A stretch of 64,000 nucleotides of DNA from Streptomyces viridiviolaceus. Lineage in GTDB: Bacteria > Actinomycetota > Actinomycetes > Streptomycetales > Streptomycetaceae. The notes under the pieces are model-generated. The model was not told the DNA's origin. It saw only the letters and a program-made list of their open reading frames with translations, and did not search any database. The stretch lies in assembly GCF_014650995.1 (NCBI RefSeq), contig NZ_BMWA01000009.1, positions 1 through 64,000 of the forward strand. Direction: 5' to 3'. Within the stretch, counting starts at the first letter, position 1; each line of letters opens with the position of its first letter. A program made the position numbers and the translations under genes. This document shows, one piece after another, positions 34,046 to 43,577 of the stretch.

Positions 34046-35017
34046 ATGACGACAACGACCTCGCACTCACTCGCCATCGCGGCCAAGGGGCTGCGCAAGG
34101 CCTACGGGGACAAGACGGTCCTCGACGGCATCGACCTGGCCGTGCCGGCCGGTACCGTCTTCGCCCTGCTCGGTCCGAACGGCGCGGGCAAGACCACCGC
34201 CGTGAAGATCCTGTCCACGCTCATCGGCGCCGACGCCGACGACCTGCACGTGGGCGGTCACGACCTGGCCGCCGACCCGCAGGCCGTGCGGGCCGCGATC
34301 GGGGTGACCGGGCAGTTCTCCGCCGTGGACGGCCTGATCACCGGTGAGGAGAACATGCTCCTCATGGCCGGCCTGCACCACCTCTCCCGCAGCGAGGGGC
34401 GCCGGGTGGCCGCTGAGCTGCTGGAGCGCTTCGACCTGACGGAGGCCGCGAAGAAGCCGGCCTCCACCTACTCCGGCGGCATGAAGCGCCGCCTCGACAT
34501 CGCCATGACGCTGGTCGGCGACCCGCGGATCATCTTCCTCGACGAACCGACCACCGGCCTCGACCCGCGCAGCCGCCACACCATGTGGGGCATCATCCGC
34601 GAACTCGTCACGGGTGGCGTCACGGTCTTCCTCACCACCCAGTACCTGGAGGAGGCCGACGAACTCGCCGACCGCATCGCCGTCCTCAACGACGGCAGGA
34701 TCGCCGCCGAGGGCACCGCGAAGGAGCTGAAGCGGCTCATCCCCGGCGGGCACGTGCGGCTGCGCTTCACCGACCCCGCCGCCTACCGGTCCGCCGCCAC
34801 CGCGCTGCGCGAGGCCGCCCGCGACGACGACGCCCTCACGCTGCAGATCCCCAGCGACGGCAGCCAGCGCGAACTGCGCGCCATCCTCGACTGGCTGGAC
34901 ACCGCCGGCGTCACGGCCGACGAGCTGACCGTGCACACCCCCGACCTCGACGACGTGTTCTTCGCCCTGACCGGCGACACCACCGCCACCCACCAGCCCG
35001 AGGAGACCGTCCGATGA
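34046..35017 (+). CDS. DrrA-like drug-exporter ATPase
   Basis: 323 residues, ATPase of a daunorubicin-resistance-type ABC exporter. Walker A is LLGPNGAGKTT, the signature is YSGGMKRRLDIAMTL, Walker B is IIFLDEPTTGLDPRSRHTMW, and the switch is TTQYLEEADEL. The C-terminal DrrA extension is present (TPDLDDVFFALTGDT). Stop and next start overlap as ATGA, so it is coupled to the permease gene. It probably removes a hydrophobic antibiotic. Confidence 0.93.
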   Translation: MTTTTSHSLAIAAKGLRKAYGDKTVLDGIDLAVPAGTVFALLGPNGAGKTTAVKILSTLIGADADDLHVGGHDLAADPQAVRAAIGVTGQFSAVDGLITGEENMLLMAGLHHLSRSEGRRVAAELLERFDLTEAAKKPASTYSGGMKRRLDIAMTLVGDPRIIFLDEPTTGLDPRSRHTMWGIIRELVTGGVTVFLTTQYLEEADELADRIAVLNDGRIAAEGTAKELKRLIPGGHVRLRFTDPAAYRSAATALREAARDDDALTLQIPSDGSQRELRAILDWLDTAGVTADELTVHTPDLDDVFFALTGDTTATHQPEETVR

Positions 35018-35832
35018 ACGCCCCCCTGGCTCCCGCCCGCCCGTCCAGGATCTCCCTCGCCGTCCGCGACTCGAACACGATGCTGCGCCGCAACCTCCTG
35101 CACGCACGGCGCTACCCGTCCATGACACTGAACCTGCTGCTCACGCCGATCATGCTGCTGCTGCTCTTCGTCTACATCTTCGGTGACGTGATGAGCGCGG
35201 GCATCGGCGGCGGCGGCGCCGACCGCTCCGACTACGTCGCCTACATCGTCCCGGGCCTGCTGCTGATGACCATCGGCAGCACCGTGATCGGGGCCGCGAT
35301 CTCCGTCTCCATGGACATGACCGAGGGTCTCATCGCCCGCTTCCGCACGATGGCGGTCTACCGGGGCTCTCTGCTCATCGGGCACGTCGTCGGCAGCGTG
35401 CTGCAGGTGCTCGCCAGCCTGGTCCTCGTCGGTGCCGTCGCCGTGGCCATCGGCTTCCGGTCCACGGACGCCACGGCCCTGGAGTGGCTGGCGGCGTTCG
35501 GGCTGCTGGTGCTCTTCGCCCTGGCGATGACCTGGATCGCGGTCGGCATGGGCATGGCCAGCCCGAACCCCGAGGCGGCCAGCAACATGGCCATGCCGCT
35601 GATCCTCCTCCCGCTCATCTCCAGCGCCTTCATCCCCGCCGACACGATGCCGGGCTGGTTCCAGCCGATCGCCGAGTACCAGCCGTTCACGCCGGCCATC
35701 GAGACCCTGCGCGGCCTGCTGCTCGGCACCGAGATCGGCCACAACGGGTGGCTCGCGATCGTCTGGTGCGTCGGCCTGACCGCGCTCGGCTACCGCTGGT
35801 CGACGGCGCTGTTCAACCGCGACCCGAGGTGA
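35014..35832 (+). CDS. DrrB-like ABC-2 permease
   Basis: 272 residues with six transmembrane helices and the ABC-2 motif AFIPADTMPGWFQPIAEYQPFT before the last helices. The N-terminal amphipathic part (SNTMLRRNLLHARRYPSM) is typical of DrrB. It is coupled to the ATPase gene upstream. Its last 20 nt overlap the 3' end of the convergent AfsR/SARP-like gene. Confidence 0.92.
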   Translation: MNAPLAPARPSRISLAVRDSNTMLRRNLLHARRYPSMTLNLLLTPIMLLLLFVYIFGDVMSAGIGGGGADRSDYVAYIVPGLLLMTIGSTVIGAAISVSMDMTEGLIARFRTMAVYRGSLLIGHVVGSVLQVLASLVLVGAVAVAIGFRSTDATALEWLAAFGLLVLFALAMTWIAVGMGMASPNPEAASNMAMPLILLPLISSAFIPADTMPGWFQPIAEYQPFTPAIETLRGLLLGTEIGHNGWLAIVWCVGLTALGYRWSTALFNRDPR

Positions 35833-38800
35833 GCGCGCGCACCGCCTCCCACAGCTCGTCCCGCTCCAGGGCGGCGTACTCCGACACCGCGTCGGCGTAC
35901 GCCGCCCTGTCGGCGTCCTCGGCCGCCTTCCGGGCGCGGTCCGCCGACATCGTCGGCTGGTAGTCGCGCAGCACCCGCAACCGCTCGGCCAGCGCGATCA
36001 TCCGTACGGCACCGGCCTCACCGGACGCGAGCCCCGCCATGCCGAGGGCGTGCAGCACCGTCCCGACCACAGGCAGCTCCACGGGCGAGGCGGAGGAACC
36101 GGGGAGCAGGGCCGGCAATCCCTGCCGGAGCCGGTCGACCGTCACCGCGACCAGCTCCAGACGGCGGGCGTGCGCGTGCGCCGTCACCGCCGCCGACTGG
36201 ATCTGCAGCGCCCACCGGTCGAGGAAGGGGTCGTCGCCGCCCGGCCAGCCGGCCGTCGGCATCCACTCCACGGCGCTGCGCCACAGGCCGAGCCCGACCT
36301 CCGTCAGCCCGCGGGCGAGCGCGATCTCGGCGCGTTCGCCGAAGCCGGGGCTGTGGCTGTCCTCCTGCGTGCTGCCGGCCTCGGCCTGCCGCAGCCAGTA
36401 CTCGGCCTCCTCGGGATCGCCGCGCTGCAGGCAGGCGAGGACGAGGCCGCCGCGGACGCCGATGGAGTCGTGCTCGTCACCGAGCCGCGGCAGCACCTCG
36501 AGCGCCGCCTTGAGGTGCCCGTACGCGGCCTCGCCCCGCTCCGTCCTCAAGCACAGCTCGCCCAGCCGGGCGTGGCCTATGACCTGCAGGAACGGGCTGT
36601 CGACCGGCGCCAGTGCGGTGATGATCCGGTGCGCGGAGGCGAGCGCGCGGTCGATGTCGTGCTCGTACTCCCACACGTAGGTGGCGACGCACTCGGCGAT
36701 ACCGGCGAGCAGGGGCTGCTCGCTGTCGCAGAGCTTCTGCAGCGCGTCGTAGCCGGGCGGCCGCATCTCGGGGAGCGCGCCCAGCACGATCGCGATGGCG
36801 CGCACCAGCGTGTCCGGTGGGGCCGGGGGCAGCCGCCGGAGGGTGACGAGCTGGCGTACGACGTGCGGGCCGTACCCCATGAACAGGCTCGCCGTGCACA
36901 GTACCGCGGCGGCGCGGGCGACTTCGACGTACTCGGGCTCGGGGCGGTAGTGCGACAGCGGCGGGCCGGTTTCCGCGGCGAGGGCGGTGAGGCGGGGGTA
37001 GTCGGTTCCGGTGGACCACAGGGCGGCGAGGACGGCGGTGAGGGCGGCGGTGGTGGGGCCGTCCGTGCGGGCCAGGGCGTGCCGCAGGGCCAGCACGAGG
37101 TTGTCCTGCTCGGCCCTGATCTGCTCCCAGGCGGCCGCCGGTCCGGAGCCGAAGAACCAGTCGTGGTGCGCGACCCCGAAGTCCCGCGCCCAGGCGAGGA
37201 ACCGGCCGACGGCCTCCTCGTCCTCGCCCGCCTCCGCACGCCGGGTGGCGCTGAACTCCCGTACCGTCTCCAGCATCCGGAACCGCACGCCGGCCGGGGT
37301 GTCGGCGACCGTGAGCAGCGACTGATCGGCCAACTGCTCCACCAGGAACAGCGCGTCCGCGCCCAGCACCCGCTCCGCCGCCTCACCGGTGAAGCCGCCG
37401 GGAAAGACGGACAGGGTGCGCAGCGCCGCCCTGGCGTCCTCCGCGAGCAGGTTCCAGCTCCAGTCCACGACCGCGTGCAGGGTGCGGTGGCGCTCGGGCA
37501 CGCCCCGCACCCCGCCGCGTAGCAGCGCGAACCGGTCGCCGAGCCGACGGGCGATCTCCGGCACCGACAGCACCCGTACGCGCGCCGCCGCCAGCTCCAC
37601 GGCCAGCGGCAGCCCGTCGAGATGGCGGCACAGTTCGGCCAGCGTGTCCGGCGGCAGCTCCACACCGGGCCGGGCGGCCCGGGCCCGCTGGGTGAACAGC
37701 TCGACCGAGGTGTCGAGACCGAGCTCGGGCAGCGCGTACACGGCTTCCGAGGTGAGGCCGAGCGGGGCGCGGCTGGTGACGAGCACCCGCAGGTCCTTCG
37801 AGGAGGAGACCAGGGCCTGTACGAGGCCGGCGGCGCCGCGGACGACCTGTTCGCAGTTGTCGAGGGCCAGCAGGGCGGGCCCGGAGCCGAGCACGCCGAG
37901 GATGCCGGCCACGGGGTCGGCCGGGGTGTGGCCGCTCAAGGCGCCGTGCCGTCCGTCCCCCGCGCCGAGCGCGGAGGCGACCTCCACGGCCACGTCCTCG
38001 TCCGCGGTGACGCCGGCGAGCGGCACGAAATACACCACGCGCTGCTCGGCCCGGCGGCTGACGGCGTGCGCGAGCCGGGTCTTGCCGAGGCCGCCGGGGC
38101 CGACGACGGTGACGGCGCGGGAGGCGCGCAGCAGCCGCTCCACCGCCGCGATGTCATCGTCCCGGCCGAGGAGCGGGTTCGGCTCGTGTGGCACGCCGTG
38201 CCTGACCACGGGCGACTCGCCGCGCAGCAGCTCCTGCTGTACGGCCTTGAGCCCGGCGCCCGGATCCGTGCCGAGCTGGTCGCGCAGCTCACGGCGGTAC
38301 GCCTCGTACCGCGTCAGCGCCGCGGACGGGCCCGCCGTCGCCGCCTCGCCGCGCAGCAGCTCGGCGAGCACCTCTTCGTCGCGCGGGTGCTCCGCGGCGG
38401 CCACGGCCAGCGGCCCGGCCGCCTCCGCGTGCCGCCCCAGCCGGGCGAGCGCGAGCGCCTGCGCGCGTACGAGCGTGCCGCGGACCGGGGCGCGTTCGGC
38501 GCGCAGCGCGGCCACGGGGTCGTCGGTGTGGCCGGCCCCGTCGGGGGCGCCCTCCCACAGCGCGAGCCCGGCCTCGGCCGCGGCCAGCGATCCCGCGTGG
38601 TCCCCGGCCCGGGCCCGGTCCGCGCTCGCGGCGGCGTGCAGCAGCAGGGCGGAGGCGTCGACCTGGTCCTCGGCGAGCGCGAGCCGGTATCCGGTCGGCG
38701 TGCTGGCGATGACGTCGGCGCCCAGCTGCGACCGCGCCCTGGACACGAGGACCTGCACCGCCTTCGCCGGCCGCTCCGGCAACTCGTCCGGCCACAGCCC

Positions 38801-38935
38801 TTCCACCAGCCGCTCGGTGCTGCAGCCCGTGCGCAGGTCGCCCGCGAGCAGTGCGAGGAGGCCGCGGAGCCGGGGCGCGGTGACCTCTCGCCCGCGGTAG
38901 GCGACACGCGGCAGCAGGGTCAGGTCGGTGGTCAT
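35813..38935 (-). CDS. Large AfsR/SARP-type transcriptional regulator
   Basis: 1040 residues. The N-terminal OmpR-like winged helix (LRGLLALLAGDLRTG, VQVLVSRARSQLG) and bacterial transcriptional activation domain occupy about 1-240. A STAND/NB-ARC ATPase follows with Walker A VVGPGGLGKTRLAH near residue 280 and LLALDNCEQV. The remainder is TPR-like helices. This is the architecture of AfsR and SARP-LAL activators of antibiotic genes. It ends 20 nt inside the DrrB gene (convergent) and might govern the exporter or a distant cluster. No biosynthetic genes are adjacent. Confidence 0.9.
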   Translation of the reverse strand: MTTDLTLLPRVAYRGREVTAPRLRGLLALLAGDLRTGCSTERLVEGLWPDELPERPAKAVQVLVSRARSQLGADVIASTPTGYRLALAEDQVDASALLLHAAASADRARAGDHAGSLAAAEAGLALWEGAPDGAGHTDDPVAALRAERAPVRGTLVRAQALALARLGRHAEAAGPLAVAAAEHPRDEEVLAELLRGEAATAGPSAALTRYEAYRRELRDQLGTDPGAGLKAVQQELLRGESPVVRHGVPHEPNPLLGRDDDIAAVERLLRASRAVTVVGPGGLGKTRLAHAVSRRAEQRVVYFVPLAGVTADEDVAVEVASALGAGDGRHGALSGHTPADPVAGILGVLGSGPALLALDNCEQVVRGAAGLVQALVSSSKDLRVLVTSRAPLGLTSEAVYALPELGLDTSVELFTQRARAARPGVELPPDTLAELCRHLDGLPLAVELAAARVRVLSVPEIARRLGDRFALLRGGVRGVPERHRTLHAVVDWSWNLLAEDARAALRTLSVFPGGFTGEAAERVLGADALFLVEQLADQSLLTVADTPAGVRFRMLETVREFSATRRAEAGEDEEAVGRFLAWARDFGVAHHDWFFGSGPAAAWEQIRAEQDNLVLALRHALARTDGPTTAALTAVLAALWSTGTDYPRLTALAAETGPPLSHYRPEPEYVEVARAAAVLCTASLFMGYGPHVVRQLVTLRRLPPAPPDTLVRAIAIVLGALPEMRPPGYDALQKLCDSEQPLLAGIAECVATYVWEYEHDIDRALASAHRIITALAPVDSPFLQVIGHARLGELCLRTERGEAAYGHLKAALEVLPRLGDEHDSIGVRGGLVLACLQRGDPEEAEYWLRQAEAGSTQEDSHSPGFGERAEIALARGLTEVGLGLWRSAVEWMPTAGWPGGDDPFLDRWALQIQSAAVTAHAHARRLELVAVTVDRLRQGLPALLPGSSASPVELPVVGTVLHALGMAGLASGEAGAVRMIALAERLRVLRDYQPTMSADRARKAAEDADRAAYADAVSEYAALERDELWEAVRALTSGRG

Positions 38936-39028
38936 CCGTGCAGACTAGTCAAGGCGCCGGGCGCCGGAACTCCCGTTCGCCCAGGCGGCCTTCGCGGGAA
39001 CGCGCGGCCGCTGGCGCCCAGCGCCTCA

Positions 39029-39058
39029 AACTATTGCAAGCGGGTGCTTGCAATAGTT
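39029..39058. promoter_or_regulatory. Perfect 12-bp inverted repeat, probable XRE operator
   Basis: AACTATTGCAAG (39029-39040) and CTTGCAATAGTT (39047-39058) are exact inverted repeats around a 6-nt centre and unusually AT-rich for this genome. They end 24 nt before the ATG of the XRE regulator gene, so they are the likely autoregulatory site. Confidence 0.75.
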
Positions 39059-39082
39059 AGCAGCGTGGGGCATCGTGGAGGC

Positions 39083-39622
39083 ATGGCATCGCTCAACGTC
39101 GGCAATCTCGGTGAGTACCTGCGCGAGCAGCGGCGCAACGCGCAGCTGTCCCTGCGGCAGCTCGCCGACGCCGCGGGGGTGTCCAATCCGTATCTGAGCC
39201 AGATCGAGCGCGGGCTGCGCAAGCCGAGCGCGGAGGTGCTGCAACAGGTCGCCAAGGCACTGCGGATCTCCGCCGAGACGCTGTACGTGCGGGCCGGGAT
39301 CCTCGACGCGGAGCGGGGACGGGACGAGGTGGAGACGCGTGCGGTCGTCCTCGCCGATCCCACGCTGAACGAGCGGCAGAAGCAGGTGCTCCTCCAGATC
39401 TACGACTCGTTCCGCCGGGAGAACGGGTTCGGGACCGCCGCGGACGGCGCGGCTCCCGCTCAGGACGACGCACAACAGGCCGCCCGGGGTGACGAGGCCG
39501 ACGCCCTCGACGGCGGCACCTCCATACGCACCCTGCGCGCGGCCGACGGCGACGGCAGCGCCGCGCGCCACCCCCGTACGACCGGCGGCGATGCCGCCGA
39601 CCCGCAGCAGACGGCCGGATGA
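39083..39622 (+). CDS. XRE-family regulator of the HbhA-like operon
   Basis: 179 residues. The helix-turn-helix LSLRQLADAAGVSNPYLSQI occupies residues about 22-60 and is followed by RKPSAEVLQQVAKALRISAE. A disordered Gln/Asp/Gly-rich tail fills the C-terminal third. ATG 39083 follows GGAGG. Gene order regulator, HbhA-like, DUF2516 is the same as mycobacterial Rv0474-Rv0476. The upstream perfect palindrome suggests autoregulation. Confidence 0.9.
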   Translation: MASLNVGNLGEYLREQRRNAQLSLRQLADAAGVSNPYLSQIERGLRKPSAEVLQQVAKALRISAETLYVRAGILDAERGRDEVETRAVVLADPTLNERQKQVLLQIYDSFRRENGFGTAADGAAPAQDDAQQAARGDEADALDGGTSIRTLRAADGDGSAARHPRTTGGDAADPQQTAG

Positions 39623-39702
39623 GAAGGAGCGAACAGCCGGCCGGCCGGGCGCGGGAAACCCACAAAACCCTCAGCGACACGTGATCCGGGAGGACCATCA
39701 CC

Positions 39703-40341
39703 ATGGCCATCACCGACGACCTGCGCAAGACCCTCAGCGACCCCACCCCGCTCTACTTCGCCGCGGGCACCGCCGACCTCGCCCTGCAGCAGGCCCGGAA
39801 GGTGCCCGCCCTGGTGGAGCAGCTGCGCGCCGAGGCCCCGGCCCGTATCGAGGCCGTCCGCAACACCGACCCGAAGGCCGTCCAGGAGAAGGCGACGGCC
39901 CGCGTCAAGGAGACCCAGGGCACCCTCCAGACCAAGGTCAACGAGCTCATCGGCTCCCTCGACGCCGACTTCAAGAAGCTCGGCGAGACCGCCCAGGACC
40001 TCGCGCTGCGCGGGGTCGGCGTCGCCGCCGAGTACGCCGTCAAGGCCCGGGAGACCTACGAGAAGGTCGCCGAGCACGGCGAGCAGGCCGTGCGCACCTG
40101 GCGGGGCCAGGCCGCCGAGGGCATCGAGGACCTCGCCGAGGACGTGGAGGAGCTGGCCATCGCCGTCGAGCCCAAGGCCGAGCCGGTCAAGGTCACGGAG
40201 GAGAAGTCCACCGCGGCCAAGCCCGGACCCGCCGCGGACAGGACGACCCCGGCCGCCAGGAAGGCCCCGGCGAAGAAGACCACCACCACCACCACGACGC
40301 CCGCCGCCACCGCCAAGAAGACGACGCCGCCCGCCAAGTGA
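39703..40341 (+). CDS. HbhA-like helical protein with Lys/Ala/Thr tail
   Basis: 212 residues. Residues 1-150 form long amphipathic helices (LRKTLSDPTPLYFAAGTADL, AQDLALRGVGVAAEYAVKAR). The C-terminal 55 residues are Lys, Ala, Pro and Thr (KAPAKKTTTTTTTPAATAKK). This matches mycobacterial heparin-binding haemagglutinin, whose Lys-rich tail binds glycans and whose coil binds lipids. In a non-pathogen it is more likely to bind polyphosphate, DNA or intracytosolic lipid bodies. There is no signal peptide. Confidence 0.85.
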   Translation: MAITDDLRKTLSDPTPLYFAAGTADLALQQARKVPALVEQLRAEAPARIEAVRNTDPKAVQEKATARVKETQGTLQTKVNELIGSLDADFKKLGETAQDLALRGVGVAAEYAVKARETYEKVAEHGEQAVRTWRGQAAEGIEDLAEDVEELAIAVEPKAEPVKVTEEKSTAAKPGPAADRTTPAARKAPAKKTTTTTTTPAATAKKTTPPAK

Positions 40342-40428
40342 CGGGCGGAGCACACGCGGGCCGGGCACCCTTGGGGTGTCCGGCCCGTTCTACGGGTACG
40401 GTGACCGCGTAGGGACGACCCGAGTCTG

Positions 40429-40782
40429 GTGGTGGACGTTGTGCTGATGCAGGGGTTCGCAGGCTTCATGTGGCTGCTGAGCATCGCCCTGATCCTTTTC
40501 AGCGGCTTCGCGTTGATCGACGCCGCCACGCGCCGCGAGGACGCCTATCGAGCGGCCGACAAGAAGACCAAGCCTTTCTGGCTGATCATCCTCGGGCTCG
40601 CCTTCGTGGTGAACCTGGTCTTCAACATCCTGTCGTTCCTGCCGATCCTCGGCCTCATCGCGACGATCGTGTACATGGTCGACGTCCGGCCCGCGTTGCG
40701 CGGGCTGCCGGGCGGCGGGCGCAACACCCGCCGCGGCTCCAGCAGCGACGGCCCGTACGGACCGTGGAACGGCGGGCGCTGA
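40429..40782 (+). CDS. DUF2516 membrane protein
   Basis: 117 residues with three hydrophobic helices (FMWLLSIALILFSGFALID, FWLIILGLAFVVNLVFNIL, LPILGLIATIVYMV). A Gly/Arg-rich end follows. The start is uncertain: GTG 40429 is used, and ATG 40447 is equally plausible. Homologues follow the hbhA-like gene in mycobacteria. Function unknown. Confidence 0.82.
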   Translation: MVDVVLMQGFAGFMWLLSIALILFSGFALIDAATRREDAYRAADKKTKPFWLIILGLAFVVNLVFNILSFLPILGLIATIVYMVDVRPALRGLPGGGRNTRRGSSSDGPYGPWNGGR

Positions 40783-40800
40783 GCCCGCCTTCCGGGCCGG

Positions 40801-42195
40801 TCAGGGCATCCGGTCCAGCAGCAGGACCGCCACGTCGTCCGTCAGCTCACCGCCGTTGAGGTCGCGGACCTCGTTCACCGCGGCCTGCAGCAGCTCCTCG
40901 CCGCGCAGGCCGCCGGCGAACTGGCGGCGGACCATCTCCACCATGCCGTCCTGGCCGAGCCGCTCCCTGCCCTCGCCGATGTGCCCCTCGATGAGGCCGT
41001 CGGTGTAGAGCATCAGGCTCCACTCGGCGCCCAGCTGCACCTGCATCCGCGGCCAGCGGGCGCCCGGCAGCAGCCCGAGGGCCGGGCCGTTGTTGTCGTA
41101 CGGCAGCAGCCGTGCGGGCAGGCCGGGCCCGGCGACCAGCGGTGCCGGGTGCCCGGCCAGGCACAGGCCGGCGCGTCGGCCGTCCGGTGCTATGTCCACG
41201 GCGCACAGGGTCGCGAAGATCTCGTCGTCCGAGCGTTCGTGCTCCAGCACCTGCTGAAGGGTGCCGAGCAGCTCGTCGCCGCACAGCCCCGCGAGGGTCA
41301 GCGCCCGCCAGGCGATGCGCAGCTCCACGCCGAGCGCCGCCTCGTCCGGGCCGTGGCCGCAGACGTCGCCGATCATGGCGTGCACGGTGCCGTCCGGGGT
41401 GCGGACGACGTCGTAGAAGTCACCGCCGAGCAGCGCGCGCGAGCGGCCGGGGCGGTAGCGGGCGGCGAAGCGCAGCGGGGAGCCGTCCAGCAGGGGCGTC
41501 GGCAGCAGGCCGCGCTCCAGGCGGGCGTTCTCCTGTGCGCGCAGCCGGCCCTCGGCCAGGCGCCGCTCGGCCGAGTCGGAGCGCTTGCGCTCGACGGCGT
41601 AGCGGATCGCCCGGCTCAGCAGCCGGCCGTCCAGCTCGTCGCGGAACAGGTAGTCCTGGGCGCCGACCGCCACGGCCTCCGCGCCGCGCTCGGCGTCGCT
41701 GGAGGAGGTGAGCGCGAGCACGGCGTGCCGGGGCGCGAGCTCCAGCACGTGCTTGAGCACCGACAGCTCGTCGTCGTCCTCCTCGCCCGCCCGGCCCGGG
41801 GCCGGCAGGGCGAGGTCCAGCAGGATGCAGTGGACGTCGTCGGTCAGCAGCCGCTCGGCCTCCGTGAGGTTGCGGGCCGTGCGGACGCGGATCGGCTTGC
41901 CGGCCTGGTCGAGCAGGTCCGGAACGATCGGCGAGCCGCCCGGATCGTCCTCGATCAGCAGCAGCGTCAGGTTGGTGTGTGCGGTGTTCTCGCGCTGGTC
42001 CGTGGTGTTCTCGCGCTTCTCCGGGGTGGTCGCGCGCTGGTCCGAGGGGGCCAGGCGCTGGTCCGTGGTGTTCTCGGCCGGGGTCTTTCCGAGCGGGGCC
42101 TGTTCCTTGGAAGGGCCGCCGCCCGGGGGCGCGGCCGGCGCCTGACCACACTCCACGGCCGGGATCGCTCTCTGCCGCGGTACGGGTACGGGCAT
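40801..42195 (-). CDS. Receiver-PP2C phosphatase (RsbU-like)
   Basis: About 464 residues from ATG 42195; an in-frame ATG at 42228 is possible. A disordered Pro/Gln/Thr-rich stretch of about 75 residues contains near-repeats of TTDQR/EN. It is followed by a receiver domain (LLLIEDDPGGSP, phospho-Asp in CILLDLALP). A PP2C/SpoIIE phosphatase domain closes it, with GGDFYDVV, MIGDVCGHGPDEAAL and TDDVAVLLLD. It probably dephosphorylates an anti-sigma antagonist when the receiver is activated. No kinase gene is adjacent. Confidence 0.9.
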   Translation of the reverse strand: MPVPVPRQRAIPAVECGQAPAAPPGGGPSKEQAPLGKTPAENTTDQRLAPSDQRATTPEKRENTTDQRENTAHTNLTLLLIEDDPGGSPIVPDLLDQAGKPIRVRTARNLTEAERLLTDDVHCILLDLALPAPGRAGEEDDDELSVLKHVLELAPRHAVLALTSSSDAERGAEAVAVGAQDYLFRDELDGRLLSRAIRYAVERKRSDSAERRLAEGRLRAQENARLERGLLPTPLLDGSPLRFAARYRPGRSRALLGGDFYDVVRTPDGTVHAMIGDVCGHGPDEAALGVELRIAWRALTLAGLCGDELLGTLQQVLEHERSDDEIFATLCAVDIAPDGRRAGLCLAGHPAPLVAGPGLPARLLPYDNNGPALGLLPGARWPRMQVQLGAEWSLMLYTDGLIEGHIGEGRERLGQDGMVEMVRRQFAGGLRGEELLQAAVNEVRDLNGGELTDDVAVLLLDRMP

Positions 42196-42494
42196 CTTCT
42201 TGGGTTCCTTCCCTCCCCCCGAGGGCATGGTGGGGCGAGGGACCTCGACCCACCGACGGGGACCATAGCGGGTGACAGCGCCGCTGCGGAATGGTCCAGA
42301 ACACGCCGGGCGTCCATCGGCCACTGTCATATGCCGCGTTCCGTACCGCAGTTGGACACGACGACGGCGGGCCGGGGATGACGAACGTCACGCGGGCGGG
42401 GCGCCGGGCGTGGAGTGGCTCACGTGGGGCACGTCACGCCCGCCGGTGCGGGGGACGTGGCCCCGGTCACGTGGCCGCCGCCGGCCGGCGCGCC

Positions 42495-43577
42495 TCACGC
42501 GTCGGGCCGCACCACCCCGAGGATCGGCATCGAGCCCGCCCCCGCGATCGTCACCGACCGCCCCGGGCGCGGGGCGTGCACCATCTTGCCGTCGCCGACG
42601 TACATCCCGACGTGGCTGGCGTCGTCGAAGTAGATGATCAGGTCGCCGGGACGCATCTCCGTGACGTCGACGTGCCTCAGCTGCTTCCACTGCGCCTGCG
42701 AGGTGCGCGGCAGGGCCCGTCCGGCCGACGCCCACGCCTGTGAGGTCAGGCCGGAGCAGTCGTAGGACTTCGGGCCCTCGGCGCCCCACTGGTACGGCTT
42801 GCCGATCTGGGCGGTGGCGTACTCCACCGCCTTCCTGCCCTGCTCGGTCGCGCCGCCCTTGAGGTCCTTGAGGATGCCGGAGCCGAGCCAGGCGGTCTGC
42901 GCCTTGGCGGCGGCCTCCCGCTCAAGGCGCTCCAGGCGCTCCTTCTCCTCCTTCTCCAGCTCGGACTCGAGCTCCTCGGCCGCCGCGATCTGCTTCTCGA
43001 CCTTCTTCTGGGCGGCGGCCTTGGCCTTGCGGTTCGCCTCCAGCTTCTTCCACTGGGCCTCGGCGTCCGCGGCGTAGGTCTTCAGGTCCTGCTGGGTGCG
43101 GGTCAGCTCCCCGATCAGGCCCTTGGTCGCGCGCTGGCCCTGGAGCACCCGGCCGGTGCCGTCGAGGAACTCCTCGGGGTCGTCGCTCAGCATCAGCTTG
43201 GCCTCGTCGGGCAGCCCGCCGGTGCGGTACTGGGAGCGGGCCGCGGCGCCCGCCCGGTCCTGCAGCCGGTCCAGCTTCTCCTGGCCCTTGACGATCTTCT
43301 TGGCCAGCTCGACGATCTCGGCGGACTGCTTGCGGGCCTTCTCCTCGGCGGCGTTGTACTCCTCCGTGGCGGAGGCCGCCGCGCGGTAGAGCTTGTCGAG
43401 CTTCTTCCGCACGGCTTCGAGGTCCTTGGTGGAAGCGGCGGGCGGGGCGGTCGGGGTGCTCGTCCGTGACGGTGTGGGGTTCGGGTCCGCGAACGCCGTG
43501 CCCGGTGCCGCCAGCACGGTGACCGCGCAGACCACGGTCACCGCAGCAGTCGTCAACCCACGCTTCCCCGTACGCAT
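42495..43577 (-). CDS. Secreted NlpC/P60 peptidoglycan hydrolase
   Basis: 360 residues. A signal peptide (TTAAVTVVCAVTVLAAPGTAFA) is followed by a long coiled coil (about residues 50-230, for example EAQWKKLEANRKAKAAAQKK). The NlpC/P60 domain has catalytic Cys in YDCSGLTSQAW and His in ASHVGMYVGDGKMVHAP. It cleaves peptide stems in the wall, and the coiled coil is RipA/PcsB-like and may inhibit or recruit it. The 190-nt upstream region has no recognised ydaO-type riboswitch. Confidence 0.93.
   Translation of the reverse strand: MRTGKRGLTTAAVTVVCAVTVLAAPGTAFADPNPTPSRTSTPTAPPAASTKDLEAVRKKLDKLYRAAASATEEYNAAEEKARKQSAEIVELAKKIVKGQEKLDRLQDRAGAAARSQYRTGGLPDEAKLMLSDDPEEFLDGTGRVLQGQRATKGLIGELTRTQQDLKTYAADAEAQWKKLEANRKAKAAAQKKVEKQIAAAEELESELEKEEKERLERLEREAAAKAQTAWLGSGILKDLKGGATEQGRKAVEYATAQIGKPYQWGAEGPKSYDCSGLTSQAWASAGRALPRTSQAQWKQLRHVDVTEMRPGDLIIYFDDASHVGMYVGDGKMVHAPRPGRSVTIAGAGSMPILGVVRPDA

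Noticed and set aside
40260..40340. Lys/Thr-rich tail taken as a separate small basic peptide gene
   Set aside because: It is the in-frame C-terminus of the HbhA-like protein, as in mycobacterial HbhA.
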